Of a stretch of 64,000 bases of DNA, positions 53,159 through 63,581 are shown one piece after another. The notes beneath the pieces are model-generated. The model saw only the letters and a program-made list of their open reading frames with translations. It searched no databases and had not been told where the DNA came from. Position numbers and translations under genes: made by a program. This DNA comes from Actinotalea solisilvae. GTDB taxonomy: Bacteria; Actinomycetota; Actinomycetes; Actinomycetales; Cellulomonadaceae. The DNA lies in NCBI RefSeq assembly GCF_016464425.1, contig NZ_JADDKQ010000010.1, forward strand, positions 186,001-250,000, in the 5' to 3' direction. Each line of letters opens with the position of its first letter. Position 1 is the first letter of the stretch.

Positions 53159-54966
53159 ACCTGCCACAGCCGCCGCCACCATCCGCGCAGGCCGCCGGGC
53201 TCCTCGGCCGGCACCTCGACGACCGGCTCGTCCCACCGGGTGGCGGGCTCCGGCTCGCGCTCGGGCGTCCCGCCCGGCGCGGCGAGCGCGACCTGCTGGG
53301 CGGCGAGCCGGACCGCCTCGCCCGAGCGCGTGCCGAGGTCCAGCGCGTCGAGGCCGGTGGTGAACCGGTGCGCCTCGTCGTCGAGGAGCCGGGTCATCCG
53401 GGCCGCGAGGTCCTCCTGCGCGGTCCGCGTGAGCCGGCGCACCGCGTCGTCGCCGAAGACGGCCTCGAGCAGGCGCTGGGCGAGGACCGCGGTGCCGCCG
53501 GCGACCCCGACCTCCGCGGTGGTGAGGCCGCCCGTCGAGGCGAAGATCGCGACCATGAGCGCCGCGCCGAGCCCGTTGACCCCGAAGGACAGCACCCGCG
53601 CGGTCATGCGCTTGTCGGCACCCTCGGTCGAGACGAGGTCCATCACGCCGGCCTGCCACGCGCGGACCTCGGCGCTGATGCGCTCGCGCAGGTCCGCCGA
53701 CGACCGGCTCAGGCGCAGCCCGTCGACCAGGCGCGAGCCCGCCGGGTCGGCGCGCCACGTCGCGTAGGTGTGGTCCGCCGCGCGGTCCGCGGCGTCCTGG
53801 ACGAGGTCCACGAGGCCGTGCCCGATGGCGTCCGCGACCGGCTCGGGCGCCGGACGCCCGCGCAGGAAGGCGCTCGCGCGGTCGCGCCACGTGCTCACGG
53901 TGCTCTCGATCGCGCGGAACAGCTCGCCGGTGCCGACGAACTCCTGCCACCGGGCGAGCACCTCGCCGCGGAGCATGGTCCCGTCCTGCGTCGCCGTCTC
54001 GACCGCCCGCGCCGCGTCGCGGTATGCGTCCAGGGCGACCTCGCGCAGCCGCGCGACGTGCGCGACCTGCGCGTCGGCCGCGGCGGCGAGCGCCGGTGCA
54101 CGCGCGACGACGTCGTCGACCGCGCCCTGGACCGTGCGGCGCACGACCTCCTGGCGCGCGACGGCGTCCCCCGCCACGCGGCGCAGCCAGCCGGACAGCT
54201 CGACGGTGGCCGCAGGCGGCAGCAGCCCGTCGACGAGGCGGGACTCCGGGACGGTGAACAGGCGCGTGTCCGCGAGGCCGTGCTCGGTGAGCATCGACCC
54301 GAGGTGCGAGCGCACCGCGTCCTCGGCGCCGGGGTCCACCCGGTTGAGCACCATCGCGACGACGGCCCGGCGGCGCGCGGCCGCGGCGAGCAGGTCCCAG
54401 GGCACCGCGTCGGCGTAGCGCGCCGCGGTCGTGACGAACACCCAGAGGTCCGCCGCGCCCAGCAGCTCCTCGCCGAGCTCGCGGTTCTCGACGACCACGG
54501 AGTCGATGTCCGGGGCGTCGAGCAGCGCGACCCCGCGCGGGACGGACGTGTCGGGCGCGAGCCGCAGGGCGCGGCCGACGGCGTCCGGCCCGGTGACGCG
54601 CGGCAGCCGCGGGAGCACGCGGTCCGTGGTGAACCAGGCGGCGTCGTCGGGGTGGTGCACGAGGACCGGCGACCGGGTGGTGGGGCGCAGGACGCCCGCG
54701 GGCGTCACCTGCGCGCCGACGAGGCTGTTGACGAGCGTCGACTTGCCCGCGCCGGTCGACCCGCCCACGACGGCCAGGAGCGGGGCGCCGAGCTGGCGCA
54801 CGCGCGGCACGAGGTAGTCGTCGAGGTGGTCGACCAGCGCGGCCGCGGCGCGCCGGTCCTGCTCGGCGCCCGCGAGGTCCAGCGGCAGGCGCAGGTCGGC
54901 CACCGCGGCCCGCAGGCCGGTCAGCCCGGCGGCGAGGCGCTGGGCACCCTCGTCGGTCCAGGTCAC
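53155..54966 (-). CDS. Dynamin-like GTPase (pair 1, first gene)
   Basis: 603 residues from GTG 54966 with GGAGG upstream. G1 is VVGGSTGAGKSTLVNSLVG (68-76 core), G2 LRPTTRSPVLVHHP, G3 LLDAPDIDSV and G4 VLNRVDPGAED. A helical stalk-like region follows (about 250-430), then a hydrophobic segment ARVLSFGVNGLGAALMVAIFAS and an assembly region ending in a Trp-rich tail (GGLRGWWRRLWQV) that could bind membrane. It is a paralog of 59064-60752, sharing STGAGKST-VNS-VG and AGVLRPTTR-PVLVHHP. It is translationally coupled to the next GTPase, as in its paralogous pair. Confidence 0.85.
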   Translation of the reverse strand: MTWTDEGAQRLAAGLTGLRAAVADLRLPLDLAGAEQDRRAAAALVDHLDDYLVPRVRQLGAPLLAVVGGSTGAGKSTLVNSLVGAQVTPAGVLRPTTRSPVLVHHPDDAAWFTTDRVLPRLPRVTGPDAVGRALRLAPDTSVPRGVALLDAPDIDSVVVENRELGEELLGAADLWVFVTTAARYADAVPWDLLAAAARRRAVVAMVLNRVDPGAEDAVRSHLGSMLTEHGLADTRLFTVPESRLVDGLLPPAATVELSGWLRRVAGDAVARQEVVRRTVQGAVDDVVARAPALAAAADAQVAHVARLREVALDAYRDAARAVETATQDGTMLRGEVLARWQEFVGTGELFRAIESTVSTWRDRASAFLRGRPAPEPVADAIGHGLVDLVQDAADRAADHTYATWRADPAGSRLVDGLRLSRSSADLRERISAEVRAWQAGVMDLVSTEGADKRMTARVLSFGVNGLGAALMVAIFASTGGLTTAEVGVAGGTAVLAQRLLEAVFGDDAVRRLTRTAQEDLAARMTRLLDDEAHRFTTGLDALDLGTRSGEAVRLAAQQVALAAPGGTPEREPEPATRWDEPVVEVPAEEPGGLRGWWRRLWQV

Positions 54967-55070
54967 CGTGCCTCCTTCGTCCGGACGTCCAGCCAGTCTC
55001 GCGCAGGCGCACCGATCATGCCCGTGCTCGGCGGCCCGGCGTCCGGCCGGGCGGCCGCCCGGGGCAGCAC

Positions 55071-55101
55071 GACGGGCCCGGCACGAGGTGCCGGGCCCGT
55101 C
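55071..55101 (-). terminator. Terminator after ettA
   Basis: A perfect 14-bp stem (55071-55084 with 55088-55101) with a GAG loop starts 12 bases beyond the ettA stop on the minus strand. It separates ettA from the downstream GTPase pair, which has its own start region. Confidence 0.75.
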
Positions 55102-55112
55102 GGGGGCGCGTC

Positions 55113-56795
<1,683 letters not shown>

Positions 56796-56842
56796 GTCGG
56801 GTCTGCTCCAGGTGTCTGGGGGGTGCGGTCCAACGTGCAAGC

Positions 56843-57433
56843 CTACGGCGTCGGCGTGGGCACCTCGTCCGGTGCGCCCAGCGACGCCGGGTCGCCGGGC
56901 CCGGGGTCGAGCGCGTCGACCAGGTCGGGCGCGTCGACCGGGTCGGTCCCGTCGACCGGCTCGTCGCCGGCGTCCGCGTCCGACGGCGGCGCGTCGGTGG
57001 CCCACGGGTCCACGGACTCCAGCGCCGCGGCCGCGCCCGACGGCGTCCCGGCGGCGTCGGACGTGCCGACCCGCACCGTGCGCGCGAACCTCGACTGCCC
57101 GCGCGTCAGGTCGTGGCCGAGCGCCGACGCCTCGAGCACGAGCGTCGTGCGCGGACCGCTCTCGCTCTCCCACTCCTCGGTCCGCAGGCGCCCGTGCACG
57201 AGCAGCGGGTCCCCCTTGCGGACCGACGCGGCCACGTTGAAGGCGACGTCGCGGAACGCCTTGACGGTGATCCACTCCGTGCGCCCGTCGGCCCACGCGC
57301 CGGCGCGGGTGTCGAACCGGCGCGGGGTCGTCGCGATCCGGAAGCTCGTGTACGGCACGCCGCCGCCGACGATCTCCTTGGGTGCCGTCGCGACCCAGCC
57401 GACGACGGTCAGCGAGAGTCCCTGCGTGGTCAT
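56843..57433 (-). CDS. ssb: Single-stranded DNA-binding protein (paralog, no acidic tip)
   Basis: 196 residues with AGGAGG before the ATG. Residues 1-110 form the OB fold: LSLTVVGWVATAPKEIVGGGVPYTSFRIATTPRRFDTRAGAWADGRTEWITVKAFRDVAFNVAASVRKGDPLLVHGRLRTEEW. The tail is Asp/Pro-rich but ends VPTPTP and lacks the DDDIPF-type tip used by replication Ssb to recruit partners. It is therefore probably the secondary Ssb (SsbB-like), used in stress, transformation or septum-linked roles rather than replication. It lies between a GTPase gene and ettA. Confidence 0.92.
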   Translation of the reverse strand: MTTQGLSLTVVGWVATAPKEIVGGGVPYTSFRIATTPRRFDTRAGAWADGRTEWITVKAFRDVAFNVAASVRKGDPLLVHGRLRTEEWESESGPRTTLVLEASALGHDLTRGQSRFARTVRVGTSDAAGTPSGAAAALESVDPWATDAPPSDADAGDEPVDGTDPVDAPDLVDALDPGPGDPASLGAPDEVPTPTP

Positions 57434-57498
57434 GGCGTCCTCCTCGTCCCGCGCCGGCCGGTCCGGCGCTGGCAGGACCATGCCGCCGCGGCCGCGGC

Positions 57499-59067
57499 TC
57501 AGGGCGCAGGGACCGCCGGGCCTGGGGACGACGTCGCCCCGCCGTCGCCTGGGGACGACGACCCGACCGCGGGCCCGACGGCTGCCGCCTCGCGCACCGC
57601 GCGGTGCTCGGCGAGCACCGCCGCGGCGGGTGCGACGAGGCGCTCGTCCACCACCGTGCCGAGGGCCGCGAGCGCGGCGTCGCGCGCCCGCGCGGCCCCG
57701 CGCCGCCCGGCCGCGCGGCGCACGCGGCGCCCGAGCAGCTCGAGCAGGACCGCGAGCGCGAGCGCGACGACGGCGAGGAGCGCCCGGACGCCGCCGCCCG
57801 AGGAGCCGCCCGCGACCGCCGCGACGGCGAGCCCCGCGGCGACGAGACCGCCGACCCCGAGCACCGCGGCGAGGACCCGCAGCGCGGTCGCCGCACCCGC
57901 GCGGCGCCCCTCGAGCACGACCCCGCCGAGCGCGTCGTCGACGGCCGCGCTGAGCGCGCGGTGGTCGGGCAGGGCCGCGTCCACGGCCGAGCGCCAGGGG
58001 GCAGGCAGGCCCGCGGCCGCCGCGTCCAGCCAGCGCCCCCGCAGGTCCGCGACGCGGTCGCGCTGCACCGGCTCGGTGAAGCCGCGGGCCGTGCGGCCTG
58101 CGGCGACGCCCTCCTCGACGAGGCGGAGCGCGGGCTCGAGGCCCGCGGCGGTCGCGAGCGTCGTGACCGCGTCGGCGCGGGGCAGCGCGTCCGGCGCGAC
58201 CTCCGCGGCCCCGAGGACCCGCGCCAGCCCCCGGGCGGCGTCGTCGATCTCCGCGGACGCGCGCACCTGGGCGACCGTGTGCCCGGCGACCGTCGACGCC
58301 AGGACGCCGCGCACCACCGGCACGCCGTCGCCCGTGCGGGCGGACGCGCTGTGCACACCGACGCCGCGGAGGCCGTCCTCCTCGAGCAGCCGCGACACGT
58401 CCCGCAGCAGCCCTGCCTGCGCGTGCACCGGCACCGTGTCCATCTGGTTGACCACGACGAGCATCGCGCCCTCGTGGCCCGTGAGGTGACGCAGGTAGCC
58501 GGAGTGCAGCGCGTCGTCGGCGTACTTCTGGGGGTCGACCACCCACACGAGCAGGTCGGCGAGCGGCAGGAGGCGGTCGACCACCTCGCGGTGCGCGGGC
58601 TCGACCGAGTCGTGGTCGGGCAGGTCGAGCAGGATGAGCCCGCGCAGGTCGGCCTGCGACTCGCCGTCGAGCTCGCTCTCGCGCTCCATGCGGCGGTCGC
58701 GCGCGACGCCGAGCCAGTCGAGCAGCGCCGAGGCGTCGTGCGCCCAGACGCACGCGGTGACCTGCGACGTCGTGGGGCGGCTCACGCCGACGTCGGCGAG
58801 CGGCAGCCCCGTGAGCGCGTTGAAGAGGCTCGACTTGCCCGAGCCCGTGCCGCCCACGAGCGCGACGACGGTGTGGTCGGCGCCCAGGGCGAGCCGTTCG
58901 CGCACCGTCGCCAGGGCGCCCCGCACCGCGGACGCCGTCGCGTCCGGCACCCGCGGCCCGGCGACGTCGAGGGCGCGCTCGAGGCGATCGACGCGCGCGA
59001 GCAGACCGGCGGTCCGGCTCCCCGGGGCCGTTCCCGCGGGTGCGGGGGTGGTGTCCGGCTGCGTCAT
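57499..59067 (-). CDS. Dynamin-like GTPase with membrane hairpin (pair 2, second gene)
   Basis: 522 residues; the ATG overlaps the stop of the preceding GTPase gene (ATGA). G1 is LVGGTGSGKSSLFNALTG (72-81 core), G2 SRPTTSQV, G3 LILLDLPDHDSV and G4 VVVNQMDTV. The C-terminal half has two membrane helices (ATALRVLAAVLGVGGLVAAGLAVAAVAG, ALLAVVALALAVLLELLGRR) and a Pro/Ser-rich end. It is a paralog of 51455-53158, with the same LLDWLGV and WVVDPQKYAD blocks. It lies 65 bases before ssb and is probably in one transcript with it. Confidence 0.85.
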   Translation of the reverse strand: MTQPDTTPAPAGTAPGSRTAGLLARVDRLERALDVAGPRVPDATASAVRGALATVRERLALGADHTVVALVGGTGSGKSSLFNALTGLPLADVGVSRPTTSQVTACVWAHDASALLDWLGVARDRRMERESELDGESQADLRGLILLDLPDHDSVEPAHREVVDRLLPLADLLVWVVDPQKYADDALHSGYLRHLTGHEGAMLVVVNQMDTVPVHAQAGLLRDVSRLLEEDGLRGVGVHSASARTGDGVPVVRGVLASTVAGHTVAQVRASAEIDDAARGLARVLGAAEVAPDALPRADAVTTLATAAGLEPALRLVEEGVAAGRTARGFTEPVQRDRVADLRGRWLDAAAAGLPAPWRSAVDAALPDHRALSAAVDDALGGVVLEGRRAGAATALRVLAAVLGVGGLVAAGLAVAAVAGGSSGGGVRALLAVVALALAVLLELLGRRVRRAAGRRGAARARDAALAALGTVVDERLVAPAAAVLAEHRAVREAAAVGPAVGSSSPGDGGATSSPGPAVPAP

Positions 59068-60752
59068 CGCACCGCCTTGAGCACGGCGCCGCGCAGGCGC
59101 AGCCGCGACGCGGCGTCGGAGGCGAGGTCGGCCGACCCCAGGAGCGCCGACGCCGGCGCCGCGCCGGCCACGACCTGCTGCCGGACGGCCTCGGTGAGCT
59201 CCTCGCGCAGCGCGGCGACCAGGGCGCCGGCGGCGCCGCGGCCGGCGTCCGCGCACCGTGCGGCCGCGGGCTCGAGGCCTGCCGCGCCGGCGAGCAGCAC
59301 CCCGGCCGCCGCGGGACCCAGCCGGCGAGCGAGCGCGTCCCGCGCCTCGTCCGCCTGCGGGCTGCCGTCGGCCCGCGCGGCCCACGCGAGCGCCGCGTCG
59401 TGCGGGCTCGCGGTGCCGGTGTCGACGACGTCCGCGTCGGCGTGCGGCACGACGCCGATGACCCCGGACGCGGCGTCGTGGCCCAGGGCGTCGAGCGCGT
59501 CGACGAGGCCCTGGGCGCCGGGCAGGTCCGAGGCCGCGACGGCGCCCCGGACCGCCGCGCGCCCGGCGGTCCGGGCCTGGGCCAGCACGACCTCGAGCGA
59601 GGCGAGGACGTCGTCGGCGAGAGCGGCGAGCTCGGCGTCGCGGTCCGCGCGACGGCGGCGCGGCACGCGGCGCGCGAGCAGCCCGCGGGCCTCCGCGGCG
59701 GACCACCGGCTGCGCACCGGACCCGCCACGACGGCGCCCTGCGCCGCCGCGTCCGCGGCGGCGTCGGCCGTCCGCGAGACCGTCGCCCTGACCAGCCGGC
59801 CGAGCGCGTCGGCGGCGTCGACCTGGGCCTGGACCGCCTCGGCGAGCTCGTCGACCCACGGTCGCAGGGCCGCGAGCGCGCCGCGCTGCGTGCGCGCGAT
59901 GACGGCGCGCGCGCGGTCGGGCCCGGAGACGGTCGCGAGCCAGCGCCGCATCGGGGCGACGGCGGCCGGCGGCAGCGGGCCCTCGTGCGGGCCGAGGTCA
60001 CGCACGAGGAAGAGCGGCACGGCGCCCATGCCGCGGTCCCGCAGCCGTGCCATGAGCTCGGTGCGCACCGTCACGAGGGCGTCCGCGGGCACCCGGTTGA
60101 GCACCATGGCGACGGACGTGCCCCGCCCGGCGGCGTCGTCCAGCACCTGCCACGGCAGCGCGTCGCCGTACCGCGCCGCCGTGGTGACGAACAGCCACAG
60201 GTCGGCCGCCTCGAGCAGCCGGTGGGCGGTGGCGCGGTTGCTCGCGACGAGCGAGTCGAGGTCCGGCGCGTCCACGAGCGCGATCCCGCGCGGCACCGCG
60301 TCGCTGCCGACGACGTCGACCACGTCGCGCAGCGGGTGGTCCGCGAGCAGGTCGGCGTCGGCAGGGTGGTGCACGAGGACCGGCCGGCGCGTCGTGGGCC
60401 GCAGCACGCCCGCCGGGCTCACCTCGGAGCCCACCACGGAGTTGACGATCGTGGACTTGCCCGCGCCCGTCGATCCCGCGACGACGACGACCGCGGGCGC
60501 CGAGAGCTCGCGCAGCCGCGGCAGGAGGTGGTCGTCGAGCTGGTCGAGCAGCGCGACCCGACGCGCCTCGGCCTCGTCGACGCCCGGGAGGGGGAGCGGG
60601 AAGGAGGTCGCGGCGACGTCGCGCCGCAGGTCCTCCACGGCGTCGAGCGTCGACGAGCTCGCGCGCGGGCGGTCCGGGGTGCTCGCCGCACGGAACGAGC
60701 CCGTGCCCCGAGGACCGGTGAGGACGCCCCCGGTGCTCGGTGCCATGGTCAC
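59064..60752 (-). CDS. Dynamin-like GTPase (pair 2, first gene)
   Basis: 562 residues from GTG 60752, chosen because GGAGG sits 8 bases upstream; the ATG two codons later is possible. A disordered N-terminus of about 35 residues precedes the G domain: VVVVAGSTGAGKSTIVNSVVG, GVLRPTTRRPVLVHHP, ALVDAPDLDSLV, VLNRVPADA. A long Ala-rich helical region with few hydrophobic stretches follows; the hydrophobic segment seen in its paralog 53155-54966 is weaker. It opens a probable operon running GTPase, GTPase, ssb, ettA. Confidence 0.85.
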   Translation of the reverse strand: MTMAPSTGGVLTGPRGTGSFRAASTPDRPRASSSTLDAVEDLRRDVAATSFPLPLPGVDEAEARRVALLDQLDDHLLPRLRELSAPAVVVVAGSTGAGKSTIVNSVVGSEVSPAGVLRPTTRRPVLVHHPADADLLADHPLRDVVDVVGSDAVPRGIALVDAPDLDSLVASNRATAHRLLEAADLWLFVTTAARYGDALPWQVLDDAAGRGTSVAMVLNRVPADALVTVRTELMARLRDRGMGAVPLFLVRDLGPHEGPLPPAAVAPMRRWLATVSGPDRARAVIARTQRGALAALRPWVDELAEAVQAQVDAADALGRLVRATVSRTADAAADAAAQGAVVAGPVRSRWSAAEARGLLARRVPRRRRADRDAELAALADDVLASLEVVLAQARTAGRAAVRGAVAASDLPGAQGLVDALDALGHDAASGVIGVVPHADADVVDTGTASPHDAALAWAARADGSPQADEARDALARRLGPAAAGVLLAGAAGLEPAAARCADAGRGAAGALVAALREELTEAVRQQVVAGAAPASALLGSADLASDAASRLRLRGAVLKAVR

Positions 60753-60942
60753 GGGGTCATCCTCCCGTGCGCGCAGGCGGGGACCAAACACGCGCGCCGC
60801 GCGTCGCGGCGCGCGTCCGCCGGGCCCGACCGGTCGCGTCGCGCGCGCCGGACCGGGCCGCGGACCCGGGGGTCTGCCCCCGGACGACCTCGTGGGCGCA
60901 CCCCCTGGGAGCGGCCCTCGGGCGTCCCTAGCGTTGCCGGGC

Positions 60943-62238
60943 ATGAGCCATCCCCCGACCGCCACGGCGCCGGCGACGCCGGGCCCCGGCCCGACCGGCC
61001 GCCCGCAGCCCCCGCTCCCCTCCCCGACGCCCGCGACGTCCCGGTCCCTGGCCCCCGACCTCGCGCGCGGCCTGCTCCTGCTGCTCATCGCCTCCGCGAA
61101 CGTGTGGGGCTACCTGTGGTCGGACGACGGCTACCACGAGGCGGGCGGCCGCCCGGTCGGCGGGTCGGCCACGGACCACCTCGTGGACGCCGTCCTCACC
61201 CTGCTCGTCGACAGCCACACGAAGCCGATGTTCGCGATCCTCTACGGCTTCGGGCTCGCGACGATGGCGGCCCGCCTCGCCGCCCGCGGCGCGACGCCCC
61301 GCACCACCCGACGGGTCCTCACGCGCCGCAGCCTCGCGCTCCTCGTCCTCGGCCTGCTCCACGCGACGCTCCTCTACGGCGGCGACATCCTCGCGCCCTA
61401 CGGGGCGGCCGGGCTGCTGGCCCTCCTCCTGCTGCACCGGTCCCGCGTCGCGCTCGCGTGGTGGTTCGGCGTCGCCTACACGCTGTCGCTCACCGCCGGT
61501 GCGGTCGCGCTGCTCGTCCCGTCCGACGCCGGCGGCGGCGAGGCGTCCGCGCCCGAGGCGACCGGCTACCTCGCCTCGGCGCTCGACCGGCTCGCCACGG
61601 CCGCGACCGTGACCTCGCTCTACACGCTGACGCTCATGTTCGTCCCGCACCTGGTCGTCGGCATCCTGCTCGCGCGCTCGGGCTGGCTCACGCACCCGGC
61701 CGAGCACCGGCGGCGGCTCGGGCAGGTCGCCCTCGGCCTCGGCGCCGTCAGCGTGGCCGGCAGCCTGCCGTACGCCGTCGCCGTCGGGCAGGTGTGGCAC
61801 CCCGGCACGACCGCGCTGGCCGTCGCCGAGCTCGTCCACCACGTCGCCGGCGACCTCATGGGGCTCGCCTACGTCTGCGCCTTCGGCTGGTTCGCCGCGG
61901 CGTGGGTCGGGCGCGGCCGCCGCGGCCCGGTGGCCGCCCTCGCCGCCGTCGGCGAGCGCTCCCTCACCTGCTACCTGCTGCAGTCGCTCCTGTTCGCCCC
62001 GCTGCTCAGCGACTGGGGCCTCGGCCTCGGCGGTCGCCTCTCGACCACCCAGGCCGCGCTCCTCGCGGTTCTGGTGTGGCTCGTCACGGCGGCGGTCGCG
62101 GTCTCCCTGCACCGGGCCGGGCGGCGCGGACCGTTCGAGTCGGCGCTGCGGCGGGTGTCCTACGGCCGCCGTGGGGCCGCGGACGTGGCGGCGCGTGGTC
62201 CCGCGACGTCCCCGGCGCCCCTACGGTCGGGGGCATGA
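60943..62238 (+). CDS. DUF418-family membrane protein
   Basis: 431 residues. A Pro/Thr-rich head of about 35 residues is followed by about ten membrane helices. Family marks are DLARGLLLLLIASANVW near the first helix, DSHTKPMFAILYGFG, LLVLGLLHATLLYGGDILAPYGAAGLLALLLL and, near the end, AALAAVGERSLTCYLLQSLLFAPLLSDWGLGLGG. DUF418 proteins are related to acyltransferase-3-like membrane proteins and their substrate is unknown. TAGCGT (60929-60934) is 8 bases before the ATG. The stop overlaps the histidine-kinase start (ATGA), so it belongs to the same operon as the two-component system. Confidence 0.88.
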   Translation: MSHPPTATAPATPGPGPTGRPQPPLPSPTPATSRSLAPDLARGLLLLLIASANVWGYLWSDDGYHEAGGRPVGGSATDHLVDAVLTLLVDSHTKPMFAILYGFGLATMAARLAARGATPRTTRRVLTRRSLALLVLGLLHATLLYGGDILAPYGAAGLLALLLLHRSRVALAWWFGVAYTLSLTAGAVALLVPSDAGGGEASAPEATGYLASALDRLATAATVTSLYTLTLMFVPHLVVGILLARSGWLTHPAEHRRRLGQVALGLGAVSVAGSLPYAVAVGQVWHPGTTALAVAELVHHVAGDLMGLAYVCAFGWFAAAWVGRGRRGPVAALAAVGERSLTCYLLQSLLFAPLLSDWGLGLGGRLSTTQAALLAVLVWLVTAAVAVSLHRAGRRGPFESALRRVSYGRRGAADVAARGPATSPAPLRSGA

Positions 62239-63581
62239 CGTCCGCCGCCGGCCCGCACGACGACGTGCGCGCCGTCGCACCCGCCCTGCGCGGCGGCCGG
62301 GCGCTGCTGCTCGCACCGGTGTCGGCGGCGACCTGGCGGGCGGTCTCGCACGCGGTCGTCGGCACGGTCGTCCTGCTGCCCGTGGCCGCGGTCGTGCTCA
62401 CCGCGGTCCCGCTGTCGCTCGCCCTCGTGGTGCTCGGGGTGGGGGCGCCGATGCTCGTGCTGGTCCTGCTCGCGAGCGCCCCGGTGGCCGCGCTCGAGCG
62501 GGCGCGCCTGCGGGCGCAGCTCGGCGTCGACATCGCCCCGCCCGAGCTCCCACGGCGCGACCTGGGAGCACGCCGGTGGTGGCGTGGGTGGGGACGCGTC
62601 GCCGCCGACCCCCGCCGCTGGGGTCACCTCCTCCACGTCGTCGTCGGGCTGGGCCTGTCCGTCGCCCAGCTCGGCGCGGTCGCGGCGCTCGGCGGCGGCG
62701 GGCTGGCCCTCCTCGCTCTGCCGGCTTACCGCTCGTGGGCCGACGTCGACCTGCCGGCGGCGCTCCTCGTCGCCGTCGGTCTGGCCGCCGTGTGGCTCGC
62801 CGCGCTCCTCGCCCAGCTGGTCACCCTCGGGCACGTGCGGCTCGCGCGCGGCCTCCTCGGGCGCCCGGCCTCGGCCGCCCTCGCGGACGCCGCGCGGGCC
62901 GCGGCGCTGGAGGCGGACGAGCGCGCGACCCGGGCCGAGGTGCGCGCCGAGCACCTCACGCGGGCCCGCGCGCGCGCCGTGGGCGCCGCGGCCGACGACC
63001 GGCGACGGATCGAGCGCGACCTGCACGACGGCGCCCAGCAGCGCCTCGTCGCGCTCGGCGTCGAGCTCGGCGTCGCGCGCCGGGCGGCCGCGTCGGACCC
63101 CGCCGTCGCCGCGGCGGCGCTCGACCACGCGCACCGCGAGGTCAAGGAGACCCTCGCCGAGCTCCGCGACCTCGTGCGCGGCATCCACCCCGCGGTGCTG
63201 ACCGACCGCGGCCTCGACGCCGCGCTCTCGGCGCTCGCGGCGCGGTGCCCGGTGCCCGTGACCGTCGAGGTGCCCGCGACGGACTCCCTCGACGGCGCCG
63301 GCCCGGCCGCCGAGGCCGCCGCGTACTTCGTCACCGCCGAGGCGCTGACGAACGTCGCCCGGCACTCCGGCGCGCAGCGCGCGGACGTGCGCGCCGAACT
63401 CGTCGGCGACCGGCTGCGGCTCACGGTGAGCGACGACGGCCGCGGCGGGGCCAGGGCCCTGCCCGGGAGCGGGCTCGACGGGCTGCGCGGCCGGGTCGAG
63501 GCGCTGGACGGGACCTTCGCGCTCGACAGCCCCCGCGGGCGTGGGACCCGCCTCACCGTGGAGGTGCCGTGCGCATCGTGA
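62235..63581 (+). CDS. Sensor histidine kinase (HisKA_3, NarL/LiaS-like)
   Basis: 448 residues. Four hydrophobic segments in the first 200 residues form an N-terminal membrane sensor of the intramembrane-sensing type, without a large external loop. The dimerisation domain is DDRRRIERDLHDGAQQRLVALGVELG with phospho-acceptor His264, followed by REVKETLAELRDLVRGIHPAVLTDRGL. The HATPase_c domain has the N box EALTNVARHSGA and G box DDGRGGARALPGSGLDGLRGR. It phosphorylates the response regulator encoded next, with a 13-base overlap. A TACGGT element (62222-62227) may give an internal leaderless start. Confidence 0.93.
   Translation: MTSAAGPHDDVRAVAPALRGGRALLLAPVSAATWRAVSHAVVGTVVLLPVAAVVLTAVPLSLALVVLGVGAPMLVLVLLASAPVAALERARLRAQLGVDIAPPELPRRDLGARRWWRGWGRVAADPRRWGHLLHVVVGLGLSVAQLGAVAALGGGGLALLALPAYRSWADVDLPAALLVAVGLAAVWLAALLAQLVTLGHVRLARGLLGRPASAALADAARAAALEADERATRAEVRAEHLTRARARAVGAAADDRRRIERDLHDGAQQRLVALGVELGVARRAAASDPAVAAAALDHAHREVKETLAELRDLVRGIHPAVLTDRGLDAALSALAARCPVPVTVEVPATDSLDGAGPAAEAAAYFVTAEALTNVARHSGAQRADVRAELVGDRLRLTVSDDGRGGARALPGSGLDGLRGRVEALDGTFALDSPRGRGTRLTVEVPCAS

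Noticed and set aside
60753-60942. GC hairpin (60866-60883) between the GTPase and DUF418 genes as a terminator
   Set aside because: The genes are divergent, so no transcript should end there; the stem is only 7 bp and is probably incidental in promoter-region DNA.
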